The position numbers and the translations under genes are program-made. From positions 1 to 64,000 of the forward strand of contig CAJXLM010000005.1 in the NCBI GenBank assembly GCA_913056175.1: a DNA stretch of 64,000 nt, read 5' to 3'. This stretch comes from an uncultured Opitutia bacterium (GTDB lineage Bacteria > Verrucomicrobiota > Verrucomicrobiia > Opitutales > Puniceicoccaceae). Under the pieces are notes generated by a model. The model was not told the origin of the DNA and searched no databases. It worked only from the letters and a program-made list of their open reading frames with translations. This document shows positions 35,059 through 43,248 of the stretch, piece after piece (positions within the stretch are counted from its first letter, which is position 1; the number at the start of each line of letters is the position of its first letter).

Positions 35059-35923
35059 AGAGGGCCTCCAGCAGTTGGGCGTTGTAGGCATCCGGGCCGG
35101 CCTTGAAGGCCTCGAGGTCGAAACCGACCTCCCGGATGCGCGGTTCGAATTCGTTCTTCTCGACGAGCGCGCGGGTCGCATCGTACTCCGCGCGGTCGAT
35201 GGGGCGGTACTTGACGATGTCGCCGGGCTTGAAGAAGACCATGAAGTCGCGGAGGTAGGAGACCTCCTCGAGCGGGTCGTAGATCGGCATGGGGGTGATC
35301 CCGAACATCTGGTAGCCCCCGGCCCCCCGCACGGAATAGGTGCAGGAGAAGCAGCCGCCGTAGCCGACCGTCAATTTCGGCGTGTCCGTGCGCGGGCGGA
35401 GGTACTTGGGGACCTGCAGCTGGCGGGAGCGCTCGACGAGCTGGTACTTGAAGGGCAGCCCGGAGACGAAGCCGACCATGGAGACGAACCAGGGCGCGGA
35501 ATGGTGGGCCTCGATGAAGGCCTCCACCGAGCCGAAGCCGTTGATGCGGGCGGCGTACTCGAGGTCGGTCCCCTCGGGATCCTGGTGCCGCTCCCGGAAG
35601 CGCATGAGGGTCTCGTGGGTCCACGGGTCCTGGTAGTAGACGGGCATCTCGATGATGCGGGTCCGCAAGCGCTTCTCGGCCGACTCGGTCTGCGCCTCGA
35701 GGCTCTTCATGCGCGCGAGCATCTCCTCCGGATGGATGACATCCGGGTCGAAGCGGACCTGCATGCTGGCGTTGGCCGGGCAGATCTCGGTGACCCCTTC
35801 GATCTCCGCCTCGCGGATCAGGTTGGTCAGGGAGAGCCCCTTGAAGAAGGCGTCGAGCGACATCTCGTCGTCCATCTCCACGAAGATGTGCTCGTCGCCC
35901 CCGAATGTGTAGCGTGTGTTCAT
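35048..35923 (-). CDS. pxpB: carboxyltransferase-domain protein, PxpB/AHS1 (KipI-like), extended
   Basis: A 291-residue protein of the AHS1/KipI family. The core motifs are YTFGGDEHIFVEMDDEM at the start, a central block with FVSMVGFVSGLPFKYQL, then VPKYLRPRTDTPKLTVGYGG and the C-terminal YSVRGAGGYQMFGITPMPIY plus FFKPGDIVKYRPI. It is longer than the usual PxpB of about 220 residues, with additions at both ends, as seen in versions encoded beside biotin carboxylase genes. Its ATG shares an ATGA overlap with the end of the biotin carboxylase gene. Confidence 0.85.
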   Translation of the reverse strand: MNTRYTFGGDEHIFVEMDDEMSLDAFFKGLSLTNLIREAEIEGVTEICPANASMQVRFDPDVIHPEEMLARMKSLEAQTESAEKRLRTRIIEMPVYYQDPWTHETLMRFRERHQDPEGTDLEYAARINGFGSVEAFIEAHHSAPWFVSMVGFVSGLPFKYQLVERSRQLQVPKYLRPRTDTPKLTVGYGGCFSCTYSVRGAGGYQMFGITPMPIYDPLEEVSYLRDFMVFFKPGDIVKYRPIDRAEYDATRALVEKNEFEPRIREVGFDLEAFKAGPDAYNAQLLEALYGN

Positions 35924-37311
35924 CGCGTTGTCGTCTCCGTTGGGGCCGCTCCGGCCTCCTCGAGGAGTCCGGGCAGCCGTTGTTCCAGCCATTGGGTATC
36001 GAAGCGGAGGGCCCGCACGTCGGGATCCTCCACGAGGAGGGAAAAGAGTCCGGCAGTGGTCACCACGGGCGCCGTGTCCAGCTCCCCGAGGGCCGCCCGC
36101 AACCGCCCGAGGGCGTGCTCCCGGTCGAGGTCGTGGACAATCAACTTGCCGAGGAGGGAGTCGTAGAAGGGCGGAATGTCGTAGCCCGGGTAGAGGAGGG
36201 TGTCGAAGCGCACCCCCGGCCCGCCCGGCAGCCGGAGGTGGTCCACCCGGCCGAGGGAGGGGAAGAACTGGTTCCGGTAGTCCTCCGCGTTGATGCGCAC
36301 CTCGATGGAGTGGCCGCGCAGGACGACCTCCTCCTGGCGCAGCTGGAGTCCCTCGCCGCCCGCGATGCCGAGCATCGCCCGGACGAGGTCGACCCCGGTG
36401 ACCATCTCGGTGGTGGGGTGCTCCACCTGCAGCCGCGTGTTCATCTCGAGGAAGAAGAAATCCCCGGTGCGGTCGTCGTAGATGAACTCCACGGTGCCCG
36501 CCCCGGAGTAGCCGATTCCCTCGGCGAGGCGGGCGGCCGCCGCGCAGAGTTCCTCCCGCTTTTCCGGGGTCAGCGAGGCCGAGGGCGCCTCTTCCCAGAC
36601 CTTCTGGTGGCGGCGCTGCAGGGTACACTCCCTTTCGAAGAGGTGGATCGCCCGCTCGCCGTCGCCGAGCACCTGCACCTCGATGTGCCGGGCCCGCTCG
36701 ATGTATTTCTCGAGGTAGATCCCCCGGTCGCCGAAGGCGGCCTCTGCCTCGGCCTGGGCCCGCAGGGCCTGATCGCGCAGTTCGGCGGCGTCGTGGACCA
36801 CGCGGATGCCGCGCCCTCCGCCGCCGGCGGCGGCCTTGATCATGAGGGGGTAGCCGATCTCCCCGGCGAGGCGGGCGGCCTCCTCCGGGTCCTCCACCCG
36901 GCCCTCACTGCCGGGCACGACCGGGACCCCGGCCTCCGCGGCGGTGCGCCGGGCGGCGGCCTTGTCCCCCATCCGGCGAATGGTGTCGCCGGTGGGCCCG
37001 ACGAAGACGAGGCCGGCCTCCCGCACCTCGTCGGCGAAGGCGGCGTTCTCGGACAGGAAACCGTAGCCGGGATGGAGGGCATCCGCCCCAGAGCGCTCCG
37101 CGGCCGCAAGGATTGCGGCGGGGTCGAGGTAGGATTTCCGGACGGGCGGCGGACCGATGATCTCCACCTCGTCGGCGAGGCCGGCGGCGAGGCTGTCCCG
37201 GTCGGCCTCGCTGGCCGCGAGCACGGTGGCCAGCCCGCGCTCCCGGGCAGCCCGGAGGAGGCGGACGGCGATCTCGCCGCGGTTGGCGATGAGCAACTTG
37301 CGCAGGGGCAT
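35920..37311 (-). CDS. accC: biotin carboxylase
   Basis: A 463-residue ATP-grasp enzyme that carboxylates biotin on a carrier protein using bicarbonate and ATP. It begins LRKLLIANRGEIAVRLLRAA and has PGYGFLSENAAFADEV, KAAAGGGGRGIRVVHD, EYIERARHIEVQVLGDG-like text (here EKYIERARHIEVQVLGDG) and FLEMNTRLQVEHPTTEMVTG. The operon context links it to the neighbouring carrier and to PxpB/PxpC-like carboxyltransferase halves rather than to fatty-acid synthesis, and no accD/accA is present. The set copies the domain content of urea carboxylase in separate genes. Confidence 0.9.
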   Translation of the reverse strand: MPLRKLLIANRGEIAVRLLRAARERGLATVLAASEADRDSLAAGLADEVEIIGPPPVRKSYLDPAAILAAAERSGADALHPGYGFLSENAAFADEVREAGLVFVGPTGDTIRRMGDKAAARRTAAEAGVPVVPGSEGRVEDPEEAARLAGEIGYPLMIKAAAGGGGRGIRVVHDAAELRDQALRAQAEAEAAFGDRGIYLEKYIERARHIEVQVLGDGERAIHLFERECTLQRRHQKVWEEAPSASLTPEKREELCAAAARLAEGIGYSGAGTVEFIYDDRTGDFFFLEMNTRLQVEHPTTEMVTGVDLVRAMLGIAGGEGLQLRQEEVVLRGHSIEVRINAEDYRNQFFPSLGRVDHLRLPGGPGVRFDTLLYPGYDIPPFYDSLLGKLIVHDLDREHALGRLRAALGELDTAPVVTTAGLFSLLVEDPDVRALRFDTQWLEQRLPGLLEEAGAAPTETTTR

Positions 37312-37339
37312 GGGGAAGCGGGGCGCGGGGAAATCGCCG

Positions 37340-37585
37340 TCAGGCCGAGGTGAGGGATGCGAGGACCTGCCCGGCGGTGACCGCGCCCTCGTTCTCCACG
37401 AGAAACTCGGTGATGGTGCCGGCCTGCTCGGCCTTCACCTCGTAGAAGGTCTTCATGACCTCGACGAGGCCGATGACCTCCCCGACGGCGACGCTGTCGC
37501 CCGCCTCCTTGAAGGGGGGCTGGTCGGGGGCGGGCCGGCGGTAGAAGACGCCAGGGACGGGGGCTTGGATGGATGCGTTCGACAT
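37340..37585 (-). CDS. biotin carboxyl carrier protein-like small protein
   Basis: An 81-residue biotinyl/lipoyl domain. It starts MSNASIQAPVPGVFYRRPAP, then SVAVGEVIGLVEVMKTFYEV with the attachment lysine at residue 45, 36 residues from the C-terminus, the normal distance for biotin domains. The usual AMKM is EVMKTF here, as in carriers encoded beside YcsF/LamB genes. It lacks the long N-terminal region of AccB, so it is a dedicated carrier. It lies 28 bases upstream of the biotin carboxylase gene in the operon. Confidence 0.88.
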   Translation of the reverse strand: MSNASIQAPVPGVFYRRPAPDQPPFKEAGDSVAVGEVIGLVEVMKTFYEVKAEQAGTITEFLVENEGAVTAGQVLASLTSA

Positions 37586-37679
37586 AAGAGCGGTTCCTCG
37601 GAGGGGTTGTTGATCGATCGGGGTTGGTTGGGGATGAAAACTTCGACGAGCCCAGTCGGTGGGAGAAGAGACCTTCCGC

Positions 37680-38399
37680 TCAGTCGGAGGCGACGATCCC
37701 GTGGATGGTCCAGGCGACCTCGACGGCCCCGGGCGTGTCGCTGTGCACGCAGATCGCCTCCGGGCGGACGGGGACATCCCGGCCGCTGGCCGACCGAGTG
37801 AGGCCCTCGTCGAGGGCCCGCTGGACCCGCTCGGCCGCCCACTGCGGATCGACCGCGTCGTGCTTGCGGGTGATGATGACCTTGCCCTCGTCGTCGTACT
37901 CGAGGTCGGCGTAGAACTCGGCCACGAAGGGGATCCCGCGGGCGGTGTACACGGTCTCGTGCAAGGTGTGGGGCATCCCGTAGAGGGGCACGCCGTAGAC
38001 CTCGGCCGCGTCACAGATGGCATGGGCTACCGCTTCCTCCCGGGCGGCCATCCCGTAGAGGGCACCGTGCGGCTTGATGTGGTTCAGGGGGAGGCCCTGC
38101 TCCCGGAGGAAGGCGGAGAGGGCCCCCACTTGGTAGAGCACCAGGGCGGTGATCTCTTCGGGCTGCATCTGCAGGGGGCGCCGCCCGAAGCCCTGCAGGT
38201 CGGGCAGTCCGGGATGGGCCCCCACCTTCACTCCGTGCTGCCGGGCGAGGGCCACGGTGTTCCGCAGGACGACGGGATCCCCGCCGTGGAATCCGCAGGC
38301 GGCGTTCGCCACCGTGATCCACGGCATGATTTCCTCGTCCGCCCCGAAGGAGTAGAGCCCGAAGCTCTCTCCCATGTCGCAATTGATCTCGGCTTTCAT
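37680..38399 (-). CDS. pxpA: LamB/YcsF-family protein, 5-oxoprolinase subunit A (PxpA)
   Basis: A 239-residue TIM-barrel-like protein. Family hallmarks: MKAEINCDMGESFGLYSFG, ANAACGFHGGDPVV, GVKVGAHPGLPDLQGFGRR, HIKPHGALYGMA and CVHSDTPGAVE. PxpA is the subunit thought to act on the activated lactam in ATP-dependent hydrolysis of 5-oxoproline to glutamate. Here it precedes a biotin carrier and biotin carboxylase, so a carboxylation step may be part of the chemistry. The ATG at 38399 is fixed by the conserved N-terminus; 68 bases separate it from the permease gene. Confidence 0.92.
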   Translation of the reverse strand: MKAEINCDMGESFGLYSFGADEEIMPWITVANAACGFHGGDPVVLRNTVALARQHGVKVGAHPGLPDLQGFGRRPLQMQPEEITALVLYQVGALSAFLREQGLPLNHIKPHGALYGMAAREEAVAHAICDAAEVYGVPLYGMPHTLHETVYTARGIPFVAEFYADLEYDDEGKVIITRKHDAVDPQWAAERVQRALDEGLTRSASGRDVPVRPEAICVHSDTPGAVEVAWTIHGIVASD

Positions 38400-38467
38400 C
38401 GTTTCTCTTGGGGGGTTCAGGGGGTCCAAAGGTCCGGAAAAGGGTTCGCGGGGGTGCAAAGCAGCCG

Positions 38468-39505
38468 TCAGGCCCGGTCGGCGGCCATCAGGCGGAGGCG
38501 GTACTGGTCGGCGATGACGGCGACGATGAGGAGGACGCCCACCACGACCGTCTGCAGGTAGGACTGGATCTGGGCGAGGTTCATGCCGTTGCTGAGCAGC
38601 CCGATGAAGAGGGCACCGAGCACGACATTCTCGAGCCGGCCGACCCCACCCCGCAGGCTGACCCCGGCGATCACGCAGGCGGCGATCGACTCGAGGGCGA
38701 GCGAGGAACCGATGTTGGCTTCCCCGGTCTCCAGCCGGGCGGTCAGGAGCATCCCGGCGATCGCCGCAATGAGCCCGCAGAAGAGATAGGCGAGGAAGAG
38801 GATCCTCCGGGAGGGGACCCCGGAAAGTTCGGCCGCCTGGATATTGGCCCCGACGGCGTAGAAGTAGCGTCCGGTGGCGGTGCGCGAGACAAGGAAATAG
38901 AGGAAGACGATGAGCAGGATGGCGACGAAGACCGGAGAGGGGATGCCGAGGAGGCTCCCGAAACCGAAAGCGTCGCTGAAGGCGAAGGGCATCCCGTAGA
39001 CGGGCACGCCCCCGGTCAGGAAGAGGGCGATCCCAAAGCCGACCGAGGCCATCCCGAGGGTCATCATGAAGGGGGAGACCCGGAAGAGGGCCACCCCCAG
39101 CCCGTTGATGGCCCCGATGAGGCCCCCGGCAGCAATCCCGGCGAGACAGCCGAGGGTGATGACGAGGAAGGTCGCCTCCGGCAGGGCGGCGTGCAGGGCC
39201 GCCATGGCGAGGGCCCCGACCACCGAGGTCACCGCGACAATCGTACCGACGGAGAGGTCGAAGCCGCCGGTCAGGAGGGCGAACATCTGGCCGACGGAGA
39301 CGAGGACGAGGTAGCTCGACTGGCGGACCACATTCAGGAGGTTCCGCTGGGTGAGGAAGTTCTCGGAGAGCCAGGTGAAGATGACGAGCGCCCCGATGAG
39401 GAAGAGGGGGAGCACGCCCAGCCGCAGGAAGACCTGCTTGGCCCAATGACCCGGACCCCTCCGGCTCTCCTCTTCCCTACCCTCTCGCTGTGCGGAATCC
39501 GTCAT
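38468..39505 (-). CDS. sugar-type (RbsC-like) ABC transporter permease
   Basis: A 345-residue inner-membrane permease. A polar N-terminus is followed by eight or more hydrophobic segments, including VGQMFALLTGGFDLSVGTIV, the family signature of ribose/galactose-type permeases, and GANIQAAELSGVPSRRILFLAY, quoted here as ANIQAAELSGVPSRRILF. It works with the double-ATPase protein encoded four bases upstream. I chose ATG 39505; an earlier in-frame start would overlap the ATPase gene and add a low-quality extension. Confidence 0.92.
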   Translation of the reverse strand: MTDSAQREGREEESRRGPGHWAKQVFLRLGVLPLFLIGALVIFTWLSENFLTQRNLLNVVRQSSYLVLVSVGQMFALLTGGFDLSVGTIVAVTSVVGALAMAALHAALPEATFLVITLGCLAGIAAGGLIGAINGLGVALFRVSPFMMTLGMASVGFGIALFLTGGVPVYGMPFAFSDAFGFGSLLGIPSPVFVAILLIVFLYFLVSRTATGRYFYAVGANIQAAELSGVPSRRILFLAYLFCGLIAAIAGMLLTARLETGEANIGSSLALESIAACVIAGVSLRGGVGRLENVVLGALFIGLLSNGMNLAQIQSYLQTVVVGVLLIVAVIADQYRLRLMAADRA

Positions 39506-39509
39506 GATG

Positions 39510-41027
39510 CTAGGCAACCTCTCGCTCGAAAAAGTGCTGGAGAACGTTCTCCTGGGTGATTTCCTCGCCCACCAGGTGGGCCTTGATTTCCCCGCGGTAG
39601 AGGACATACGCCCTCCGGGAAAGGTGGAGAACCTCGGGAAGGTCCGAGGAAATCACGACCACCGCGGCGCCCTCCTCGCAGAGCTCGGCGAGAAAGCGGT
39701 AAATCTCCGTGCGGGTGCCCACGTCCACGCCCACGGTGGGCTCGTCGAAGACGAACAGGCGGAAGTCGCGGGTCAGGCTCTTCGCCAGCAGCACCTTCTG
39801 CTGGTTCCCCCCGGAAAACTGGGAGACCGGGCGTTCGATCCGCGGGGGCTGGAGCTGCAAGCGGGCGGCCAGCTCCGCCGCGGTGTCCCGCTCCTTGCCC
39901 GTGCGGAGGAACCCACCCCGTCGGTAGGCGGCGGTCCCGATCGCCGGGAGGAGGATATTCTCCCGCACGCTCCGGTTCATGAGGAGCCCCTCCGCGCGGC
40001 GGTCCGGCGGACCGTAGAAAAAGCCCCGCCGGATCATCCGCCGGGGCGACTGCCCGTTGACCTCCTCGCCGAGAAAGACCACCCGGCCGGAGGCGATCCC
40101 ATCGAGGCCGTAGCAGGCCCGCAGCAACTCCGACTTCCCGGAGCCGACGAGCCCGGCCAGCCCGACAATTTCCCCGGCGTGGACCTCCAGCGAGGCGTCC
40201 CGCACATGGCCACTCCGCGTGGTCAGGCCCTCCACGCGGAGGACCTCCGCGCCGGGCGAGAACTCGATGGACGGGAAGATCTGGTCAATGACGCGTCCGG
40301 TCATCAGGCGGACGAGCTCCTCCTCCGAGGTGGAACCCGCGTCCACGGTCTCGATTTTCCGGCCGTCCCGCAGCACGGTCACCCGGTCCCCGATCTCGCG
40401 GATCTCCGCCATCCGGTGGGTGATGTAGAGGATCCCCGCGCCCTTCGCCTGCAGCTTCCGCACGAGGGCGAAAAGGCTCTCCGTCTCCCGCTCGGTGAGG
40501 GAGGCGGTCGGCTCGTCGAGGATGAGTACGGAGACCCGGGAACGGAAACCCTTGGCGATCTCCACCATCTGCTTCTCCGCCCGGGTCAGGGTCTTCACCT
40601 TGCGCTCCGGCCGGAGGGGGAACTCGAGGCTCTCCAGCAATTCCCGGGCCCGCCGCCGGGCGGCCTTCCGGTCGAGGAAGGGTCCCCGCTTCAGCTCGTT
40701 CCCGAGGAAGAGATTCTCCTCGATGGTGAGCTCCTCCACGAGGGAGAATTCCTGGAAGACCGCACTGATCCCGTGCTCCCGGGCGTCGTGCACGCTGTGC
40801 AGGCGTACCTCCTCCCCCCGGAGCTCGATGCTCCCCTCGTCCGGAGCGTGCACGCCGGCGAGCGTGGCGATGAGGGTCGACTTGCCCGCGCCGTTCTCCC
40901 CGAAAAGCACGTGCACTTCACCGGCCCGGAGGTCGAGATCCACCCGGTCGAGCGCCCGGACGCCGGGGAAGGTACGGGTGAGGCCCCGAACCCGGAGGAT
41001 CGGGGCCTCTTCACCATTCCACACCAT
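39510..41027 (-). CDS. sugar-type ABC transporter ATP-binding protein (two ABC domains)
   Basis: A 505-residue protein with two nucleotide-binding domains. The first has Walker A FGENGAGKSTLIATLAG, signature LTRAEKQMVEIAKG and Walker B LILDEPTASLT. The second has a degenerate Walker A LAGLVGSGKSELLRACYG and signature QFSGGNQQKVLLAKSL with FVFDEPTVGVDVG. This is the RbsA/MglA arrangement. The gene follows the binding-protein gene by 69 bases and precedes the permease gene by four. The substrate is set by the TorT-like binding protein rather than by this subunit. Confidence 0.94.
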   Translation of the reverse strand: MVWNGEEAPILRVRGLTRTFPGVRALDRVDLDLRAGEVHVLFGENGAGKSTLIATLAGVHAPDEGSIELRGEEVRLHSVHDAREHGISAVFQEFSLVEELTIEENLFLGNELKRGPFLDRKAARRRARELLESLEFPLRPERKVKTLTRAEKQMVEIAKGFRSRVSVLILDEPTASLTERETESLFALVRKLQAKGAGILYITHRMAEIREIGDRVTVLRDGRKIETVDAGSTSEEELVRLMTGRVIDQIFPSIEFSPGAEVLRVEGLTTRSGHVRDASLEVHAGEIVGLAGLVGSGKSELLRACYGLDGIASGRVVFLGEEVNGQSPRRMIRRGFFYGPPDRRAEGLLMNRSVRENILLPAIGTAAYRRGGFLRTGKERDTAAELAARLQLQPPRIERPVSQFSGGNQQKVLLAKSLTRDFRLFVFDEPTVGVDVGTRTEIYRFLAELCEEGAAVVVISSDLPEVLHLSRRAYVLYRGEIKAHLVGEEITQENVLQHFFEREVA

Positions 41028-41096
41028 GCGGGTAGGCCGTTTGGCTCGCCTGCACTCGTCCGGAAGCGATGGGCTTTGCCCGCGGACCGTGCTTCC

Positions 41097-42182
41097 TCAG
41101 TCCGTGGAGAACTGGGGACGGAAGCCGTCCGGGGCGAGCGCCGCGTCCCGGTCAAAATTGCCAACGTTCTCGCTGTCCACGATGTAGAGCTGCGGGCCGA
41201 CATGCGGGAGAAACTCCTTCTCCTCGAGAATCCGCACGGCCTGGTCCACCGCGATGCGGCCCTGCAGGACGGTCGAGTCGGTCGGTGCCCCGAGGATCTG
41301 CCCGCGGCGAATCCCGCGGTACACTCCGGGCGTGAAGTAGTAGGACATGATGTCGATCTGCTCGTCCAGCCCCCGGGAACGGAGATAGCCGGTGGCGGCC
41401 TCCGCGGTCACGGCCGTTCCCACGATGTAGTCCACTTCCGGATTCGCCTCCACAGCATCCTCGACGAGACTCAGCTGGGCCTCCTTCCCGGTGTCCCCGT
41501 AGCGGGTGTCCACGATTTCGATCGCGCTGCCCTCGATGCCGTTCTGGAAACCGACATTGCCCGCTTCCACCCAGCCGGCGCCGGAGGGTCCGGGAAACCA
41601 GGCCACGCGGACGGTTTCCGATCCGGCCGGATGCTTCTCCGCGAGGTACTGTCCCGCCCGGAAGCCCATCTCCCCGAAGGAGACGAGGGACTTCGCGCTC
41701 AGCTCGGGGGAACTGATCCCGTTGATCACATCAATCACCGGAATGCCTTCCGCCCGGACTTCGCTGACGACATTGTTCAAGCCGTCGGCGGAAATCGCCC
41801 CGATGATGACCGCGTCGGCCCCGCCGGCTACGCAGTCCTCGATCTGTGAAATCTGGGTGTTCAGCTCAGTGTAGCCGCCCGCTTCCACGATCCGGGCGTT
41901 CACCCCGAGACGCTCCGCCTCGGCAATGACCCCGTAGTTCACCGCCAGCCAGTAGGCGTCCTTCATGTGCGGGAAGGAGACGCAGAGATCCCAGGCCTGT
42001 TCCGCCGACTCCAGCGGGGCGTAGTCCACCTGCGTGCGCGGACTGTTCATGTCGAAGGCCGGCTCCCAGACATCCACGGTGACGGGATACCACGAGGCGG
42101 TCGCGGCCGAGGCGCTGAGCGCGAGCGCACCGGCAAGGAGACCGGCCCGCGCGAGGGGGGTGGGGGGTAGTTGGGTTCGCAT
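41097..42182 (-). CDS. TorT-like periplasmic binding protein of the leftward ABC operon
   Basis: A 361-residue exported protein with a signal peptide (ARAGLLAGALALSASAATA). The mature part starts SWYPVTVDVWEPAFDMNS and has VSFPHMKDAYWLAVNYGVIA, GGYTELNTQISQIEDCVAGG and ADAVIIGAISADGLNN, a type I periplasmic-binding fold close to TorT, the ligand sensor of the TMAO system. No torS, torR or torA gene is nearby and an RbsA/RbsC-type transporter follows, so it is probably the transport receptor. The start at 42182 gives MRTQLPP, like the unrelated binding protein at 24941. Confidence 0.85.
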   Translation of the reverse strand: MRTQLPPTPLARAGLLAGALALSASAATASWYPVTVDVWEPAFDMNSPRTQVDYAPLESAEQAWDLCVSFPHMKDAYWLAVNYGVIAEAERLGVNARIVEAGGYTELNTQISQIEDCVAGGADAVIIGAISADGLNNVVSEVRAEGIPVIDVINGISSPELSAKSLVSFGEMGFRAGQYLAEKHPAGSETVRVAWFPGPSGAGWVEAGNVGFQNGIEGSAIEIVDTRYGDTGKEAQLSLVEDAVEANPEVDYIVGTAVTAEAATGYLRSRGLDEQIDIMSYYFTPGVYRGIRRGQILGAPTDSTVLQGRIAVDQAVRILEEKEFLPHVGPQLYIVDSENVGNFDRDAALAPDGFRPQFSTD

Positions 42183-42218
42183 GGTGATAACTTTTTTGAA
42201 CATACAAGGAGAGGTCAA
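42183..42218 (-). promoter_or_regulatory. leader/promoter of the TorT-like/PxpABC operon, shared with the amino-acid ABC operon
   Basis: On the minus strand TTGACC (42218-42213) precedes GTTCAAAA (42201-42194) by 12 bases, and ATG 42182 follows 19 bases after the start of GTTCAAAA. All spacings equal those before ATG 24941. There is no Shine-Dalgarno sequence. An inverted repeat TTTGGG/CCCAAA lies upstream at 42229-42252. The remaining spacer to 42537 has a T-rich patch and no gene. Confidence 0.6.
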
Positions 42219-42537
42219 GGCCGATTTCTTTGGGTTCCACAGTAAGCCCAAAAAAACGCTTTCGCGCTTCCCTAAGCCACTGTACGGCGGTCCAAGGGAG
42301 CAAATGCGATGCCATTATTATGAACGGTTTCCTTCTTTTTCTAAAACCCCACCACTCCCCGCCCGCAGCGGCATCGCTTCCCCCTCTCGATCCGGCCTTG
42401 CGCCGGTGGTGGCCGGCGCGCTCCCCGAGTGTTGCCGGCGTTCGCCCTCCCCCACCCTCGCGTCGCCGGCCCTGCCTCCGCCCCCGGAGGAGGAGGGCGC
42501 GGGCTGAGCCCCGCGCCCTCCGGCCCGCGTGCGGGGA

Positions 42538-43122
42538 CTACCGGAGGACCTCCCCGGTACGGGCATCGAGGTAGGCCTCGACCTCGAAGCCGTCCTCGTT
42601 GCGCATCTCGAGTTCGTAGACCCCCCGGTAGCGTTCGATTTCGAGGACCCGGTAGCCCCGGCTCTCCATGTCGGCGAGGATTGCCGAGGCGGGGAGGCCG
42701 GCGGCACGGGGTCCCTCGTGGCGGGAGGGTCCACCTCGTTGGTCCCCGTTCCCGCGCCCCGGGCGGTCGTCCCGGTCCCGATCCCCGCGCTCGTAGCGCT
42801 CGTCCCGGTCCCGATCCTTGCGCTCGTAGCGGTCGTCCCGGTCCTGGTCGAGGATCTCGCCGGTGCGCGGATCGAGCTCCATCTCCCAGAGCTGGCCTTC
42901 CCGGTCGAGGACTTCGACCTCGTAGCGCCGATCGTCCGGTTCGATAGCGAGCACGCGGTAGTCGTCCGCTTCCAGCTGTGCGGCAATCTCCCCGAGGGGG
43001 AGCGCATCCGCCGGCAGGCGGCCGTCCCCGTCGCGGTCGTCGGAGGAGGCAAAGGCAAGGCCGGTGGCGAGGAGGGACCCTCCGGCGAGGAGGGAGAGGA
43101 GCGTACGGTGGGTTGTTTTCAT
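42538..43122 (-). CDS. exported protein with two PepSY-like domains joined by an Asp/Arg repeat linker
   Basis: A 194-residue protein with signal peptide MKTTHRTLLSLLAGGSLLAT, cleaved near AFASS. Two PepSY-like units follow: residues about 35-90 (PLGEIAAQLEADDYRVLAIE, then YEVEVLDREGQLWEMELDPR) and about 145-194 (ASAILADMESRGYRVLEIER, then YELEMRNEDGFEVEAYLDAR). Between them is a charged linker with repeats of the type DRDDRYERKD, DRDERYERGD and DRDDRPGRGN. PepSY domains are thought to bind or inhibit envelope proteins. It is divergent from a PepSY/two-component operon. Confidence 0.8.
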   Translation of the reverse strand: MKTTHRTLLSLLAGGSLLATGLAFASSDDRDGDGRLPADALPLGEIAAQLEADDYRVLAIEPDDRRYEVEVLDREGQLWEMELDPRTGEILDQDRDDRYERKDRDRDERYERGDRDRDDRPGRGNGDQRGGPSRHEGPRAAGLPASAILADMESRGYRVLEIERYRGVYELEMRNEDGFEVEAYLDARTGEVLR

Positions 43123-43248
43123 GGGTATTCCTTGGTTGGAGGTTGGTTGATGGACTGCGAAGGCGGAGGTTGTAGCACAGAACCACTGACGGCAGGCTGA
43201 CGCGGCGTGTCAGCCTCCTGTCAGGAAGAATCCCCTATCCTCGGCGCC

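Noticed and set aside
35920-37311. Acetyl-CoA carboxylase locus for fatty-acid synthesis
   Set aside because: No accD or accA is nearby and the carrier and carboxylase are interleaved with PxpA/B/C-like genes.
41097-42182. TMAO respiration locus
   Set aside because: Only a TorT-like receptor is present, with no torS, torR, torC or torA; the context is transport.
42305-42345. LacI-type operator near the TorT-like gene
   Set aside because: AACGGTTTCC looks like a half-site, but no matching second half is present at a proper distance.
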